This document shows positions 43,939 to 52,046 of a DNA stretch of 64,000 nt, one piece after another. Every line of letters starts with the position of its first letter. The stretch's first letter is position 1. Origin of the DNA: Caryophanales bacterium UBA1188 (GTDB lineage: Bacteria; Bacillota_I; Bacilli_A; Izemoplasmatales; UBA1188); assembly GCA_002310135.1 (NCBI GenBank), contig DBYK01000001.1, forward strand, positions 527,712 through 591,711, read 5' to 3'. Under the pieces are notes generated by a model, which saw only the letters and a program-made list of their open reading frames with translations, was not told where the DNA came from and did not search any database. The translations under genes were made by a program, and so were the position numbers.

Positions 43939-43974
43939 AATTAGGCGTGGTTTTCTTAAAAAAGGAGGCTAATT

Positions 43975-44109
43975 ATGAGTCAAACATATCAACCAAGTAA
44001 AATTAAAAGAGTTAGAACACACGGATTCCGTGCTAGAATGTCATCTGTTGGAGGAAGAAAGGTTCTTTCTAACAGAAGAAGAAAAGGTCGCAAGACATTA
44101 ACTGTCTAA
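43975..44109 (+). CDS. rpmH: 50S ribosomal protein L34
   Basis: A 44-residue basic protein: MSQTYQPSKIKRVRTHGFR, ARMSSVGGRKVLSNRRRKGR and the end KTLTV, an unmistakable L34. AAAGGAGG lies 7 bases before the ATG. It is the first gene to the right of oriC, directly followed by a hairpin and rnpA, the universal rpmH-rnpA arrangement. Confidence 0.97.
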   Translation: MSQTYQPSKIKRVRTHGFRARMSSVGGRKVLSNRRRKGRKTLTV

Positions 44110-44141
44110 CAAAACTTAAAAATTAAAATATATTAAACCTG

Positions 44142-44185
44142 AAAACACTTGAAAATATATTTAATTTTATTTTTAAGTGTTTTTT
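44142..44185 (+). terminator. Terminator or attenuator between rpmH and rnpA
   Basis: A 9-bp stem AAAACACTT/AAGTGTTTT (44142-44150 with 44175-44183), 24-base A/T loop able to fold further, then T. rnpA begins 18 bases after it, so it probably reduces read-through from the strong rpmH promoter. Confidence 0.7.
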
Positions 44186-44203
44186 ATTTTATTCAAACAA
44201 ACC

Positions 44204-44557
44204 ATGAAAAAACAATATAGAATTAAAAAATCAGAAGACATAGAAATAATTCTAAAAGAAAAGAATTCGGCAGCTAATAAATATTTTGTAATTTATAGAG
44301 TAGAAAATCACGAAAACAACCACTTTAAATATGCTTTAAGCGTGCCAAAGAAATATGGGTCTGCTGTAGAAAGAAACAAAATTAAAAGAAGAATAAGAGC
44401 GGTCATTAGATCAATTAAAGTTAAAAATGATTATGACTTTTTTATAATTGTTAGAACAACAACAAACACCCTATCATTTCAAGAAATAGAGAAAGAATTA
44501 ATAAATGTCTTAAACAAATCACAACTATTGGAGGTTCAGGATGAACAACAAAACTAA
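44204..44557 (+). CDS. rnpA: Ribonuclease P protein component
   Basis: The protein subunit of RNase P, which removes 5' leaders from pre-tRNAs. It begins MKKQYRIKKSEDIE and carries the RNA-binding helix RNKIKRRIRAVIR, the RNR motif of the family. 117 residues. A GTG at 44177 is in frame but lies in the terminator hairpin, so the ATG at 44204 is preferred even though no ribosome site is visible. It overlaps yidC by 17 bp. Confidence 0.93.
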   Translation: MKKQYRIKKSEDIEIILKEKNSAANKYFVIYRVENHENNHFKYALSVPKKYGSAVERNKIKRRIRAVIRSIKVKNDYDFFIIVRTTTNTLSFQEIEKELINVLNKSQLLEVQDEQQN

Positions 44558-45995
44558 ATATTTTACCCTTTTTAGTTTGTTAACACTCATTGTGCTATCT
44601 CTTAGTGGGTGTTCTTGTGGCCAAAACACAGAAGCAACAAACGCTTATAGACTACCTCTAGGAGAGTCTGGAGAAAACGCACAAATTGATATTAAGTTAT
44701 ATGAAAATAAAGAAATAGTGGCAATAATTGAAGGAAACGAAGAAAAAGGACAATTATCTTATGATAGAGTTGTTGGTGGTGCCACATATAGTCTTAAAAT
44801 AAATGTAGAAGCAAAAGAAAAATTTGATGGTAAAAAAATCAATTTTCAACTAGGCCAATACAACGAAAACAACGAGTTTGAAAAAGAAGGAGAAGGCCTA
44901 GATGTTATATTAAGCGAAGTATATCATGAACACACATATACTTTCGTGCTTCCAACCAACGCAGAAGAAAACAAAGATAAATGGGTTGTTAAGTTTTCTT
45001 TTGGTAATGGTCTAGACAGAGAAAATATTAAAAACTATAGAAACGCAGAAATAATTATTAATCAACTCGAATTAAGTGTTAACGAAAATATATATAACTT
45101 ACTACAAGAACAAACAACCAACGAAAAGATAATCAAAGCAATCGAAAACAACGACATGTATTACTATAATACAGCCACAGCTAATTATGATCAAAACACT
45201 CTAACATTATCTTTAACAGGTAAATTTGGTGTTTGGCAGTGGATAGTAAAACAACTAGGCGCCCTTCTTTATTGGATGACCGGGGTGGTTGGTGGAACAT
45301 ATTGGTTTGCGCTTTTGGTATTTACACTATTATTAAGAACTGTTGGCTGGCCAATATATGCCAAAACAAACATGTTTACATCTAATATGAGTAAGATTCA
45401 ACCAGAAATACAAAAAATAAACGAAAAGTATGAAGGCAAAACAGATCAAAATTCAAAGATGAAACAACAAATGGAAGTTCAACAACTAATGAAGAAAAAC
45501 CACGTAAGTATGTGGGGTTGTTTATTGCCTTTTGCACAAATGCCTATATTCTTTGCGGTTTATCAAGTTGTTCAAAGATTTCCTCTTACTCCAGCATATT
45601 CAGATGTTAATTTTAATTTTATAGGCAACACATCGTTTGCTATGGAGTATGGTAAAGCATCAGGAAGTTGGTGGCTTGCTATTATAGTTGGTGTCACTAT
45701 GATAGGATCACAACTATTAAACACATACTTATCAAAAAGAGCACAAAAAAAGAATGAAAACTTCTATACAAAACAAAAAGCAGCAGGGCAAAAACAACAA
45801 AACACGCAAATGCTTATCATGATGATTGTTATGACAGTGATGATGGTATCGTTTGCTTGGAACAGTGCCGGAATTGCTTTCTATTGGATAATAGGTAACT
45901 TATATCAAATAGGACAAACAGCTGTTTCAAGAACTCTTCAAGAAAGAAGCGAAGAGAAAAAAAGACTTGAATCAGGCAAAGTAAGAGGAAGATAA
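44541..45995 (+). CDS. yidC: Membrane protein insertase YidC, lipoprotein form with extra ectodomain
   Basis: Inserts and folds membrane proteins. The N-terminus is a lipoprotein signal with lipobox LSGC (Cys24). Residues about 25-225 form an extra extracytoplasmic domain, mostly beta and acidic, with no motif I recognise. The 60KD_IMP core begins near residue 230: VVGGTYWFALLVFTLLLRTVGWPIY, the cytosolic loop KIQPEIQKINEKY, CLLPFAQMPIFFAVYQ and C-terminal TM helices near AFYWIIGNLYQIGQT. At 484 residues it is much longer than the roughly 260-residue SpoIIIJ/YqjG. GGAGG precedes the start. Confidence 0.93.
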   Translation: MNNKTKYFTLFSLLTLIVLSLSGCSCGQNTEATNAYRLPLGESGENAQIDIKLYENKEIVAIIEGNEEKGQLSYDRVVGGATYSLKINVEAKEKFDGKKINFQLGQYNENNEFEKEGEGLDVILSEVYHEHTYTFVLPTNAEENKDKWVVKFSFGNGLDRENIKNYRNAEIIINQLELSVNENIYNLLQEQTTNEKIIKAIENNDMYYYNTATANYDQNTLTLSLTGKFGVWQWIVKQLGALLYWMTGVVGGTYWFALLVFTLLLRTVGWPIYAKTNMFTSNMSKIQPEIQKINEKYEGKTDQNSKMKQQMEVQQLMKKNHVSMWGCLLPFAQMPIFFAVYQVVQRFPLTPAYSDVNFNFIGNTSFAMEYGKASGSWWLAIIVGVTMIGSQLLNTYLSKRAQKKNENFYTKQKAAGQKQQNTQMLIMMIVMTVMMVSFAWNSAGIAFYWIIGNLYQIGQTAVSRTLQERSEEKKRLESGKVRGR

Positions 45996-45997
45996 AA

Positions 45998-46621
45998 ATG
46001 AAACAAATAACAATTGAATCAAAAACTCTTGATGAAGCTTATGAAAAAGCTGAAAAAGAATTAAAAGCCACTAAAGAACAAATTAATTTTGAAGTTGAAG
46101 AACATAAACACCTATTTACTAAAACATATACTGTAACCGCTACTTTAGTTAAAAACTTTCCATTAATAGGTCTTGAATACCTAAAAACCATTTTAGAGGG
46201 TCTTGGTATAAAAGCTATTGTTGAAATGAGAAAAAAAGAAACAACTAAAGAGATAAGATATGTTGTAACTTCAGATGAAAACCCTATTTTAATAGGTAAA
46301 AACGGAAAAACATTAGAAGCAATCCAAACATTAGTAAGATGTGCAGTAAACGAAGACAAAGAAGCTAATGAAGAATACAAAATTTCTGTTGATTGTGGAG
46401 GTTATAAAGAAAACAGAAATAAAAGATTAGAAATACTCGCAACTAAAACCGCAAAAGAAGTAGTGCAAACTAAATTAGAAGCACACCTTGAACCAATGAA
46501 CTCTTTTGAAAGAAGAGTAGTACACGCTAAACTCGCAGACTGGAGAGACGTATACACAGAATCAGAAGGCGAAGGAAAAGACAGACACATAGTTATAAAA
46601 CCAAAAAATAAAGCAAAATGA
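45998..46621 (+). CDS. khpB: RNA-binding protein KhpB (Jag/EloR)
   Basis: A 207-residue protein with the three Jag modules: Jag_N (ITIESKTLDEAYEKAEKEL), a KH domain with IGKNGKTLEAIQTLVR near 108, and an R3H domain with the motif ERRVVHAKLAD near 170. KhpB binds RNA with KhpA and affects cell elongation in Gram-positives. It is in the usual yidC-jag position, two bases after yidC, with AGAGGAAG upstream, and overlaps pth by 4 bp. Confidence 0.92.
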   Translation: MKQITIESKTLDEAYEKAEKELKATKEQINFEVEEHKHLFTKTYTVTATLVKNFPLIGLEYLKTILEGLGIKAIVEMRKKETTKEIRYVVTSDENPILIGKNGKTLEAIQTLVRCAVNEDKEANEEYKISVDCGGYKENRNKRLEILATKTAKEVVQTKLEAHLEPMNSFERRVVHAKLADWRDVYTESEGEGKDRHIVIKPKNKAK

Positions 46622-47181
46622 GATTAGTAGTAGGATTAGGTAACCCACATCTTAAATATAAAAACACCAGACACAACGTCGGGTTTATGGTGTTGGATGC
46701 GTTCCTCAAAAACAAAAAAATTAAATTAAAAAACAAACCAGAATTTAAAGGAGAAATATATATCGATAAAGATTTTATCCTCCTAAAACCTCTAACATAT
46801 ATGAATTTATCTGGTCAATCAGTTAATCTTGTTAAAAATTATTATAAAATTGAAGAAGAAGAAATTTTAATAATATCAGATGATTTTAATTTACCATTCT
46901 TAAAATTAAGATTAAGAGAAAAGGGGTCCGCAGGAGGACACAATGGGCTCAAATCAATAATTCAAGAAACAGGATCAAGTGATTTTAAAAGATTAAGAAT
47001 AGGTCTTGGATCTCCAGAGATTGAAACAATAGATTTTGTTTTATCTAAATTTTCAAAAGAAGAACTAAAACAACTAGAAGTTATTTATAAAGACACAAAC
47101 GAAATAATTGAAGAATTTATAAATGGAAAAACTTATGATTCAATAATGAATCGTTTCAATTCAAACAATGAATCTCTTTAA
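46618..47181 (+). CDS. pth: Peptidyl-tRNA hydrolase
   Basis: Recycles peptidyl-tRNAs released from ribosomes. It has VVGLGNPHLKYKNTRHNVGFMVLD with the catalytic His, LLKPLTYMNLSGQSV, SDDFNLPF and GSAGGHNGLKSI. 187 residues, full length. ATGA overlap with khpB and a 14-bp overlap with mfd. The order pth-mfd matches Bacillus. Confidence 0.95.
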   Translation: MRLVVGLGNPHLKYKNTRHNVGFMVLDAFLKNKKIKLKNKPEFKGEIYIDKDFILLKPLTYMNLSGQSVNLVKNYYKIEEEEILIISDDFNLPFLKLRLREKGSAGGHNGLKSIIQETGSSDFKRLRIGLGSPEIETIDFVLSKFSKEELKQLEVIYKDTNEIIEEFINGKTYDSIMNRFNSNNESL

Positions 47182-50100
47182 AAAATATTTAAAATCAAAG
47201 AAAAAACTTATAGAAATCCTGTCTTTTATTAAAAAGAATGATAAGACAGAAATAAGCGAGGGTTCAAGAGAAATTGCCTCGCTTATTTCTCTATTGTTAA
47301 AAGAAGAAATTAATAAAACAATTGTGCTCGTTGCCCCAAACATATTTCAAGCACAAAAACTATATGACACCCTATCAAAAACAGAAGAAGACACCTTCTT
47401 TTATCCTAAAGACGACTTCCTTTCAATGGAACTATTAACTGAATCTTTTGATTTTAAACTTCAAAGAATTAACACACTCAAAACCATATTTCAAGGAAGC
47501 AAACCTAAAATAATAGTCGCAAACCTTGCGTCTCTTTTATCAAAAACCCCAACAAAACAAATCTATAAATCAAAAATTAAAGAATTAAAACCTGAATATA
47601 TCATAAAACCACAAAAACTAATTACAGATTTAGTAGAAAATGGTTACGAAAGAGTCTATACCATAGAAAAACAAGGCGAGGTTGCGATTAGAGGAAGTAT
47701 AGTTGATATATACCCTATAAACGATGACAAAGCTTATAGAATTGATTTTTTTGGTGATGAAATAGAATCTATTAAAGTGTTAGATATTGAAACACAACGT
47801 TCTCAAGGAACAACAAATAATTTAATTGTTATGCCAAAATCAGAACTTTTATTTAGCGAAACAGAAAAAGAAACAATTAGATTTTATATAAATGATAAAT
47901 TATCACAAAACGTTTCACTTAAAACGAAAGAAAAGCTTGAAAAAGATTTAGAATATTTAGAAAACAATTCATACAACCTGCTTGAAAAATATTTATATAT
48001 ATTTAATCAAGATAATTATTCATTCATAGACTACATCGATGATAAAGTGGTGGTTTTTTATGATTATGACAACATTTTAAAACAAGAAGTACTAATCAAC
48101 GATCAAACTTATGAATACTTGTCTAATTTTGATAACTATTTTAAAACTGATTTTTTAAATAAATTATTTAAATATCACTTTGAAAAAGAAATATACATCA
48201 CAAACAAAAAGAAATACAGTGAACTAAAAGAAATAAAATTATCAAGCAAAGACATCATTAATTATAATGGACGTCTAGATCTACTAAAAGAAGATTTAGA
48301 AAGAGAAAAGAAAACAATTATTATTTCTCTTGAAGATAAAAAGTTAGAAATAATAAAAGATTATTTTGTTGAAAATAATATTAAATTTTGTGCTGATGAA
48401 GATGAAATAAAAGAAAATCAAATAAACATTTTAAATAATGAAGGAATAATTCCTTTAAACATAGATGAATTAAACCTGCTTTCTTTGACAGAAGATAAAA
48501 TTTTTAAATCTTATGCTCAAGGAAAAGGTAAATACAAACTATCAGTAGAAACAAAAAGACTGAAATCAATAAGCGAACTTAAAGTAGGCGATTATGTTGT
48601 TCATGAAGATTATGGAATAGGTAAATTTTTAGAAATAAACACAATGTCTCTATCTGGTCACGACACTGATTTTATTCATATTAAATATGATAAAGACCAA
48701 TCTTTATATATTCCAGTTGAAAAGTTGTATGTTTTGTCTAAATATTCAGGTAGTGAATCATATATTCCAAAACTATCTAATTTAAATAGTAAAGAATGGG
48801 CAAAAACTAAAGCAAACACCAAAAAGAAAGTTCAAGAACTTGCACAAAGACTTCTAAATCTCTATTCAGAAAGAGAAAAGATAGAAGGATTTAAATATTT
48901 AAAAGATGATGACGTTCAAAAAGAATTTGAAAGCGAATTCGAATATGAATTAACTAAAGATCAAATTCAAGCCATAAAAGATGTAAAAGACGATATGGAG
49001 TCAAACAGGTTAATGGACAGATTAATTTGTGGTGATGTAGGATTTGGAAAAACAGAAGTAGCTTTAAGAGCAGCTTTCAAAGCTGTGCTTTCAGGAAAAC
49101 AAGTCGCATGCCTTGCCCCTACCACAATTCTTGCAAGACAACATTATTACACTTTTAAACAAAGAATGGATAAATATGGAATAAACACAGCTTTAGTGTC
49201 TAGATTTGTTGGCCCAAAAGCAATCAAAAAATCTTTATTTGATTTATCTCGTGGTGTAATTGATGTTATAGTTGGCACACATAGACTTTTGTCAAAAGAT
49301 GTTAAATATAATAATTTAGGATTGTTAATAATAGATGAAGAGCAAAGATTTGGCGTTGAAGCAAAAGAAAGGATGAAAGAGATGAAAACAAATATAGATG
49401 TTTTAACTCTCACCGCAACTCCAATTCCACGAACTCTCCAAATGGCTGTTACTGGAATCAAAAACGTATCTTTAATTGAAACAGCTCCTAAAGGAAGATA
49501 TCCTGTTCAGACATATGTGCTCGAAAGAAACGATTATATTGTAAAAGATGCTATTGAAAGGGAAATATCTAAATCTGGCCAAATTTTTTATCTATATAAT
49601 AGAGTAGAAGATATAGAAAAAATAGTATCATATGTTGCATCATTGGTCCCAGAAGCAAGGATAGCTTGCATTCACGGAAGAATGGAAAAAAACAAAATTG
49701 AAGATACAATTGAAGCATTCATCAATAGAGAAACTGATGTTTTAATCTCCACAACCATTATAGAAACTGGTGTAGATATTCCAAACGCAAACACTTTAAT
49801 TGTTCATGATGCAGAAAGATATGGTTTGTCTCAACTCTATCAAATTAAAGGGAGAGTTGGAAGGTCTGATAAAATTTCCTATGCATATTTGATGTACGAT
49901 AAAAACACAAAATTAACAGAGGATGCGATTAAAAGACTAAAAGCAATAAAAGATTTTACAGAACTTGGATCAGGTTTTAAAATTGCGATTAGAGATTTAA
50001 CAACAAGAGGTGCAGGGGAAATTTTAGGCCACGAACAATCAGGTTTTATGGATAAAGTTGGTGTTGATCTGTATCTTAGAATGTTAGATGAAGAAATAAA

Positions 50101-50587
50101 GAAACAAACCAACAAAGAAGAAACAGAATCAGCTGATGCAAGAATCATTATGTCTAGACACATAAGTAAAGACTATATATCTGATGATTATTGTTTAATC
50201 GAAGTTCATACTAAAATATCTAAACTTGAAACAAAAAAACAACTTTTAAATTTAGTTCAAGAATTAGAAGATAGATTTGGAAAGGTTGAAGACACACTCC
50301 TCGAATATATGTATACAAAACTATCTGAAAATTTAATCAATAAGTGTGGGTTTGAAAGAGTAGAGGCTAAAGAAAACTCAATTTTATTCGTAATATCAAG
50401 TGAAAGATCAAAAATTGTAGATGCTCCAAAAATATTTAAATATTCAGTTGAGACATCTCAAGATTTTAGTTTTTACATAAAAGCTAAAAAGATATTTATA
50501 GTATACCAAGAACCAAAATCTAAACTAAATATGTACAAAAACATAAGCGAATATCTAGAAAAGATAAAAAAAGACAACCTCTTATAA
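47168..50587 (+). CDS. mfd: Transcription-repair coupling factor
   Basis: Removes RNA polymerase stalled at lesions and recruits UvrA. UvrB-like N-terminal domains (to about residue 330), the CarD-like RNA-polymerase interaction domain with VGDYVVHEDYGIGKFLEI near 475, translocase motifs GDVGFGKTE near 622, IIDEEQRFGV near 722, TATPIPRTLQMA, and the C-terminal TRCF domain. 1139 residues, normal. There is no ribosome site; translation seems coupled to pth through a 14-bp overlap. A terminator follows. UvrC is also encoded in the window. Confidence 0.96.
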   Translation: MNLFKKYLKSKKKLIEILSFIKKNDKTEISEGSREIASLISLLLKEEINKTIVLVAPNIFQAQKLYDTLSKTEEDTFFYPKDDFLSMELLTESFDFKLQRINTLKTIFQGSKPKIIVANLASLLSKTPTKQIYKSKIKELKPEYIIKPQKLITDLVENGYERVYTIEKQGEVAIRGSIVDIYPINDDKAYRIDFFGDEIESIKVLDIETQRSQGTTNNLIVMPKSELLFSETEKETIRFYINDKLSQNVSLKTKEKLEKDLEYLENNSYNLLEKYLYIFNQDNYSFIDYIDDKVVVFYDYDNILKQEVLINDQTYEYLSNFDNYFKTDFLNKLFKYHFEKEIYITNKKKYSELKEIKLSSKDIINYNGRLDLLKEDLEREKKTIIISLEDKKLEIIKDYFVENNIKFCADEDEIKENQINILNNEGIIPLNIDELNLLSLTEDKIFKSYAQGKGKYKLSVETKRLKSISELKVGDYVVHEDYGIGKFLEINTMSLSGHDTDFIHIKYDKDQSLYIPVEKLYVLSKYSGSESYIPKLSNLNSKEWAKTKANTKKKVQELAQRLLNLYSEREKIEGFKYLKDDDVQKEFESEFEYELTKDQIQAIKDVKDDMESNRLMDRLICGDVGFGKTEVALRAAFKAVLSGKQVACLAPTTILARQHYYTFKQRMDKYGINTALVSRFVGPKAIKKSLFDLSRGVIDVIVGTHRLLSKDVKYNNLGLLIIDEEQRFGVEAKERMKEMKTNIDVLTLTATPIPRTLQMAVTGIKNVSLIETAPKGRYPVQTYVLERNDYIVKDAIEREISKSGQIFYLYNRVEDIEKIVSYVASLVPEARIACIHGRMEKNKIEDTIEAFINRETDVLISTTIIETGVDIPNANTLIVHDAERYGLSQLYQIKGRVGRSDKISYAYLMYDKNTKLTEDAIKRLKAIKDFTELGSGFKIAIRDLTTRGAGEILGHEQSGFMDKVGVDLYLRMLDEEIKKQTNKEETESADARIIMSRHISKDYISDDYCLIEVHTKISKLETKKQLLNLVQELEDRFGKVEDTLLEYMYTKLSENLINKCGFERVEAKENSILFVISSERSKIVDAPKIFKYSVETSQDFSFYIKAKKIFIVYQEPKSKLNMYKNISEYLEKIKKDNLL

Positions 50588-50608
50588 CTTAATTTTTGAC
50601 ACTCTAAG

Positions 50609-50647
50609 ACGTTTTCCTACTAAACCCAGGAAAACGTTTTTGTTTTT
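50609..50647 (+). terminator. Rho-independent terminator after mfd
   Basis: A 10-bp stem ACGTTTTCCT/AGGAAAACGT, 9-base loop, then a T-rich tract. It separates the rpmH-mfd block from yaaA-recF-gyrBA. Confidence 0.9.
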
Positions 50648-50688
50648 CTAAAACACCCTTAAAATTAAAATTTAAGGCATTTTAGGGG

Positions 50689-50717
50689 TTGATTTAAGCC
50701 CATAAATATTATATAAT
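50689..50717 (+). promoter_or_regulatory. Promoter of the yaaA-recF-gyrB-gyrA operon
   Basis: TTGATT, 17-base spacer, TATAAT, 23 bases before the yaaA ATG. The only good promoter upstream of the recF-gyrase run. Confidence 0.85.
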
Positions 50718-50740
50718 ATATAATATTATGAGGGGTCAAT

Positions 50741-50956
50741 ATGAAAAAGCTTGTAATTTCTACTGATTTTATACTATTAAAAAACGCCTTAAAACTCCTC
50801 GGTTTCATAGAAACCGGAGGTGAAGCCAAAATCTTTCTTTCATTAAACGATGTATATATCAACAACATCAAAGAAGATAAAAGAGGAAGAAAATTAGTTG
50901 AAGGCGATGTTTTAAAAGCACTAAATCAAGAAATTATTATTTCTCATGAAAATTAA
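50741..50956 (+). CDS. yaaA: S4-domain protein YaaA
   Basis: A 71-residue S4-like RNA-binding protein: LLKNALKLLGFIETGGEAK followed by the acidic-basic turn EDKRGRKLVEGD. YaaA lies directly before recF in Firmicutes, as here; its function is thought to relate to ribosome assembly but is not firmly known. GAGGGG precedes the ATG. It overlaps recF by 11 bp. Confidence 0.9.
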   Translation: MKKLVISTDFILLKNALKLLGFIETGGEAKIFLSLNDVYINNIKEDKRGRKLVEGDVLKALNQEIIISHEN

Positions 50957-52046
50957 AGAATTAAACCTCTTAAACTTTAGAAATTACAAAAAAGAAAAAA
51001 TAGAATTGTCCCCAAACATCAATATTTTAATAGGTAATAATGCATCAGGTAAAACCAATGTACTTGAATCAATCTATACACTTGCTCTCGCAAGAAGTTA
51101 TAAAGCTAAAGATAAAGACTTGGTTTTATTCAATGAAAGTTTTTATAGGGTTTCAGCCTTAATAGAATACTTTAATAGAGAAGACAATCTTTTAATGATA
51201 GGTTCAGAGGAAGGAAAAAAGGTATTTCAAAACGGTTTGGAGATACAAAAACTCTCAGATTTCATAGGTAAACTAAATGTAGTTATGTTTTCCCCAGATG
51301 ATATTATTATGTTTAAAGGTGGTCCTTTAGAGAAAAGAAAATTAATAGATATGTCACTACTTCAAATATCTAAGGATTATATAGAAAACTATACTGCTTT
51401 TAAAAAACAAATAAAACTTAGAAATGATTATCTTAAATATCTTCTTCCAAAAATAAACACAGAAGAAGAAATAGAAGATGATATGTTAGATATTCTCACA
51501 GTCAATTTCATAGATTGTAATAAAAGGATATATGATGCCAGATGTAACTTCTTAGCAAAATTAAACAAAGTTACTGAAGAAAAATATAGACAATTATCAG
51601 GAGAAGACGCATCTATCAAATTTGAATATTCAATTAATTTTGAAAATGATTTTAATTTTTATAAAAAAAGATATAAATCTGATATACAAATAGGATCAAC
51701 TCAGTGTGGGATTCATAGAGATGATATTAAATTTTTTAAAAATGATAAAGATTTTGAACTAAATTGTTCACAAGGTGAAAGTAGAATGCTTGCATTATCA
51801 ATAAAACTTGCTCTTGCAGAAATATTAAAAAAATTAAAACAAGAGACTCCTGTTGTGTTACTTGATGATGTTTTTTCAGAACTAGACAAAAATCATCAAA
51901 ACAGGCTATTAAAAATGCTTGATAAATCAATGCAAATAGTAATTACAACAACAGATTTGTATAAGATAAGCAAAGAATCACTAAACAACTCAAAAGTATT
52001 TACAATAAAGAATTCTTCAATAAAGGAGACAATTATTAATGGATGA
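50946..52046 (+). CDS. recF: DNA replication and repair protein RecF
   Basis: An SMC-like ATPase that loads RecA at gaps through RecFOR. Walker A GNNASGKT at 30-37, the ABC-type signature region CSQGESRMLALSIKLAL near 275 and Walker B PVVLLDDVFSELD near 305. 366 residues, typical. The opening NLLNFRNYKK is diagnostic. Overlaps: 11 bp with yaaA and 8 bp with gyrB; no strong own ribosome site. Confidence 0.95.
   Translation: MKIKELNLLNFRNYKKEKIELSPNINILIGNNASGKTNVLESIYTLALARSYKAKDKDLVLFNESFYRVSALIEYFNREDNLLMIGSEEGKKVFQNGLEIQKLSDFIGKLNVVMFSPDDIIMFKGGPLEKRKLIDMSLLQISKDYIENYTAFKKQIKLRNDYLKYLLPKINTEEEIEDDMLDILTVNFIDCNKRIYDARCNFLAKLNKVTEEKYRQLSGEDASIKFEYSINFENDFNFYKKRYKSDIQIGSTQCGIHRDDIKFFKNDKDFELNCSQGESRMLALSIKLALAEILKKLKQETPVVLLDDVFSELDKNHQNRLLKMLDKSMQIVITTTDLYKISKESLNNSKVFTIKNSSIKETIING

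Larger units (their letters stand above)
43685..43974. other. oriC: oriC main region between dnaA and rpmH
   Basis: A 290-bp intergenic region. It contains near-consensus DnaA boxes TTTTCCACA (43752-43760) and AGTGGATAA (43767-43775, opposite orientation), weaker sites TTATCAACT (43845-43853) and CAATCCACA (43868-43876), a perfect 8-bp inverted repeat ACTTAATT/AATTAAGT (43892-43910), and a highly AT-rich tract from about 43890 to 43945 that also houses the rpmH promoter. The flanking genes dnaA, rpmH and the change of gene direction support replication origin function. Confidence 0.8.
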
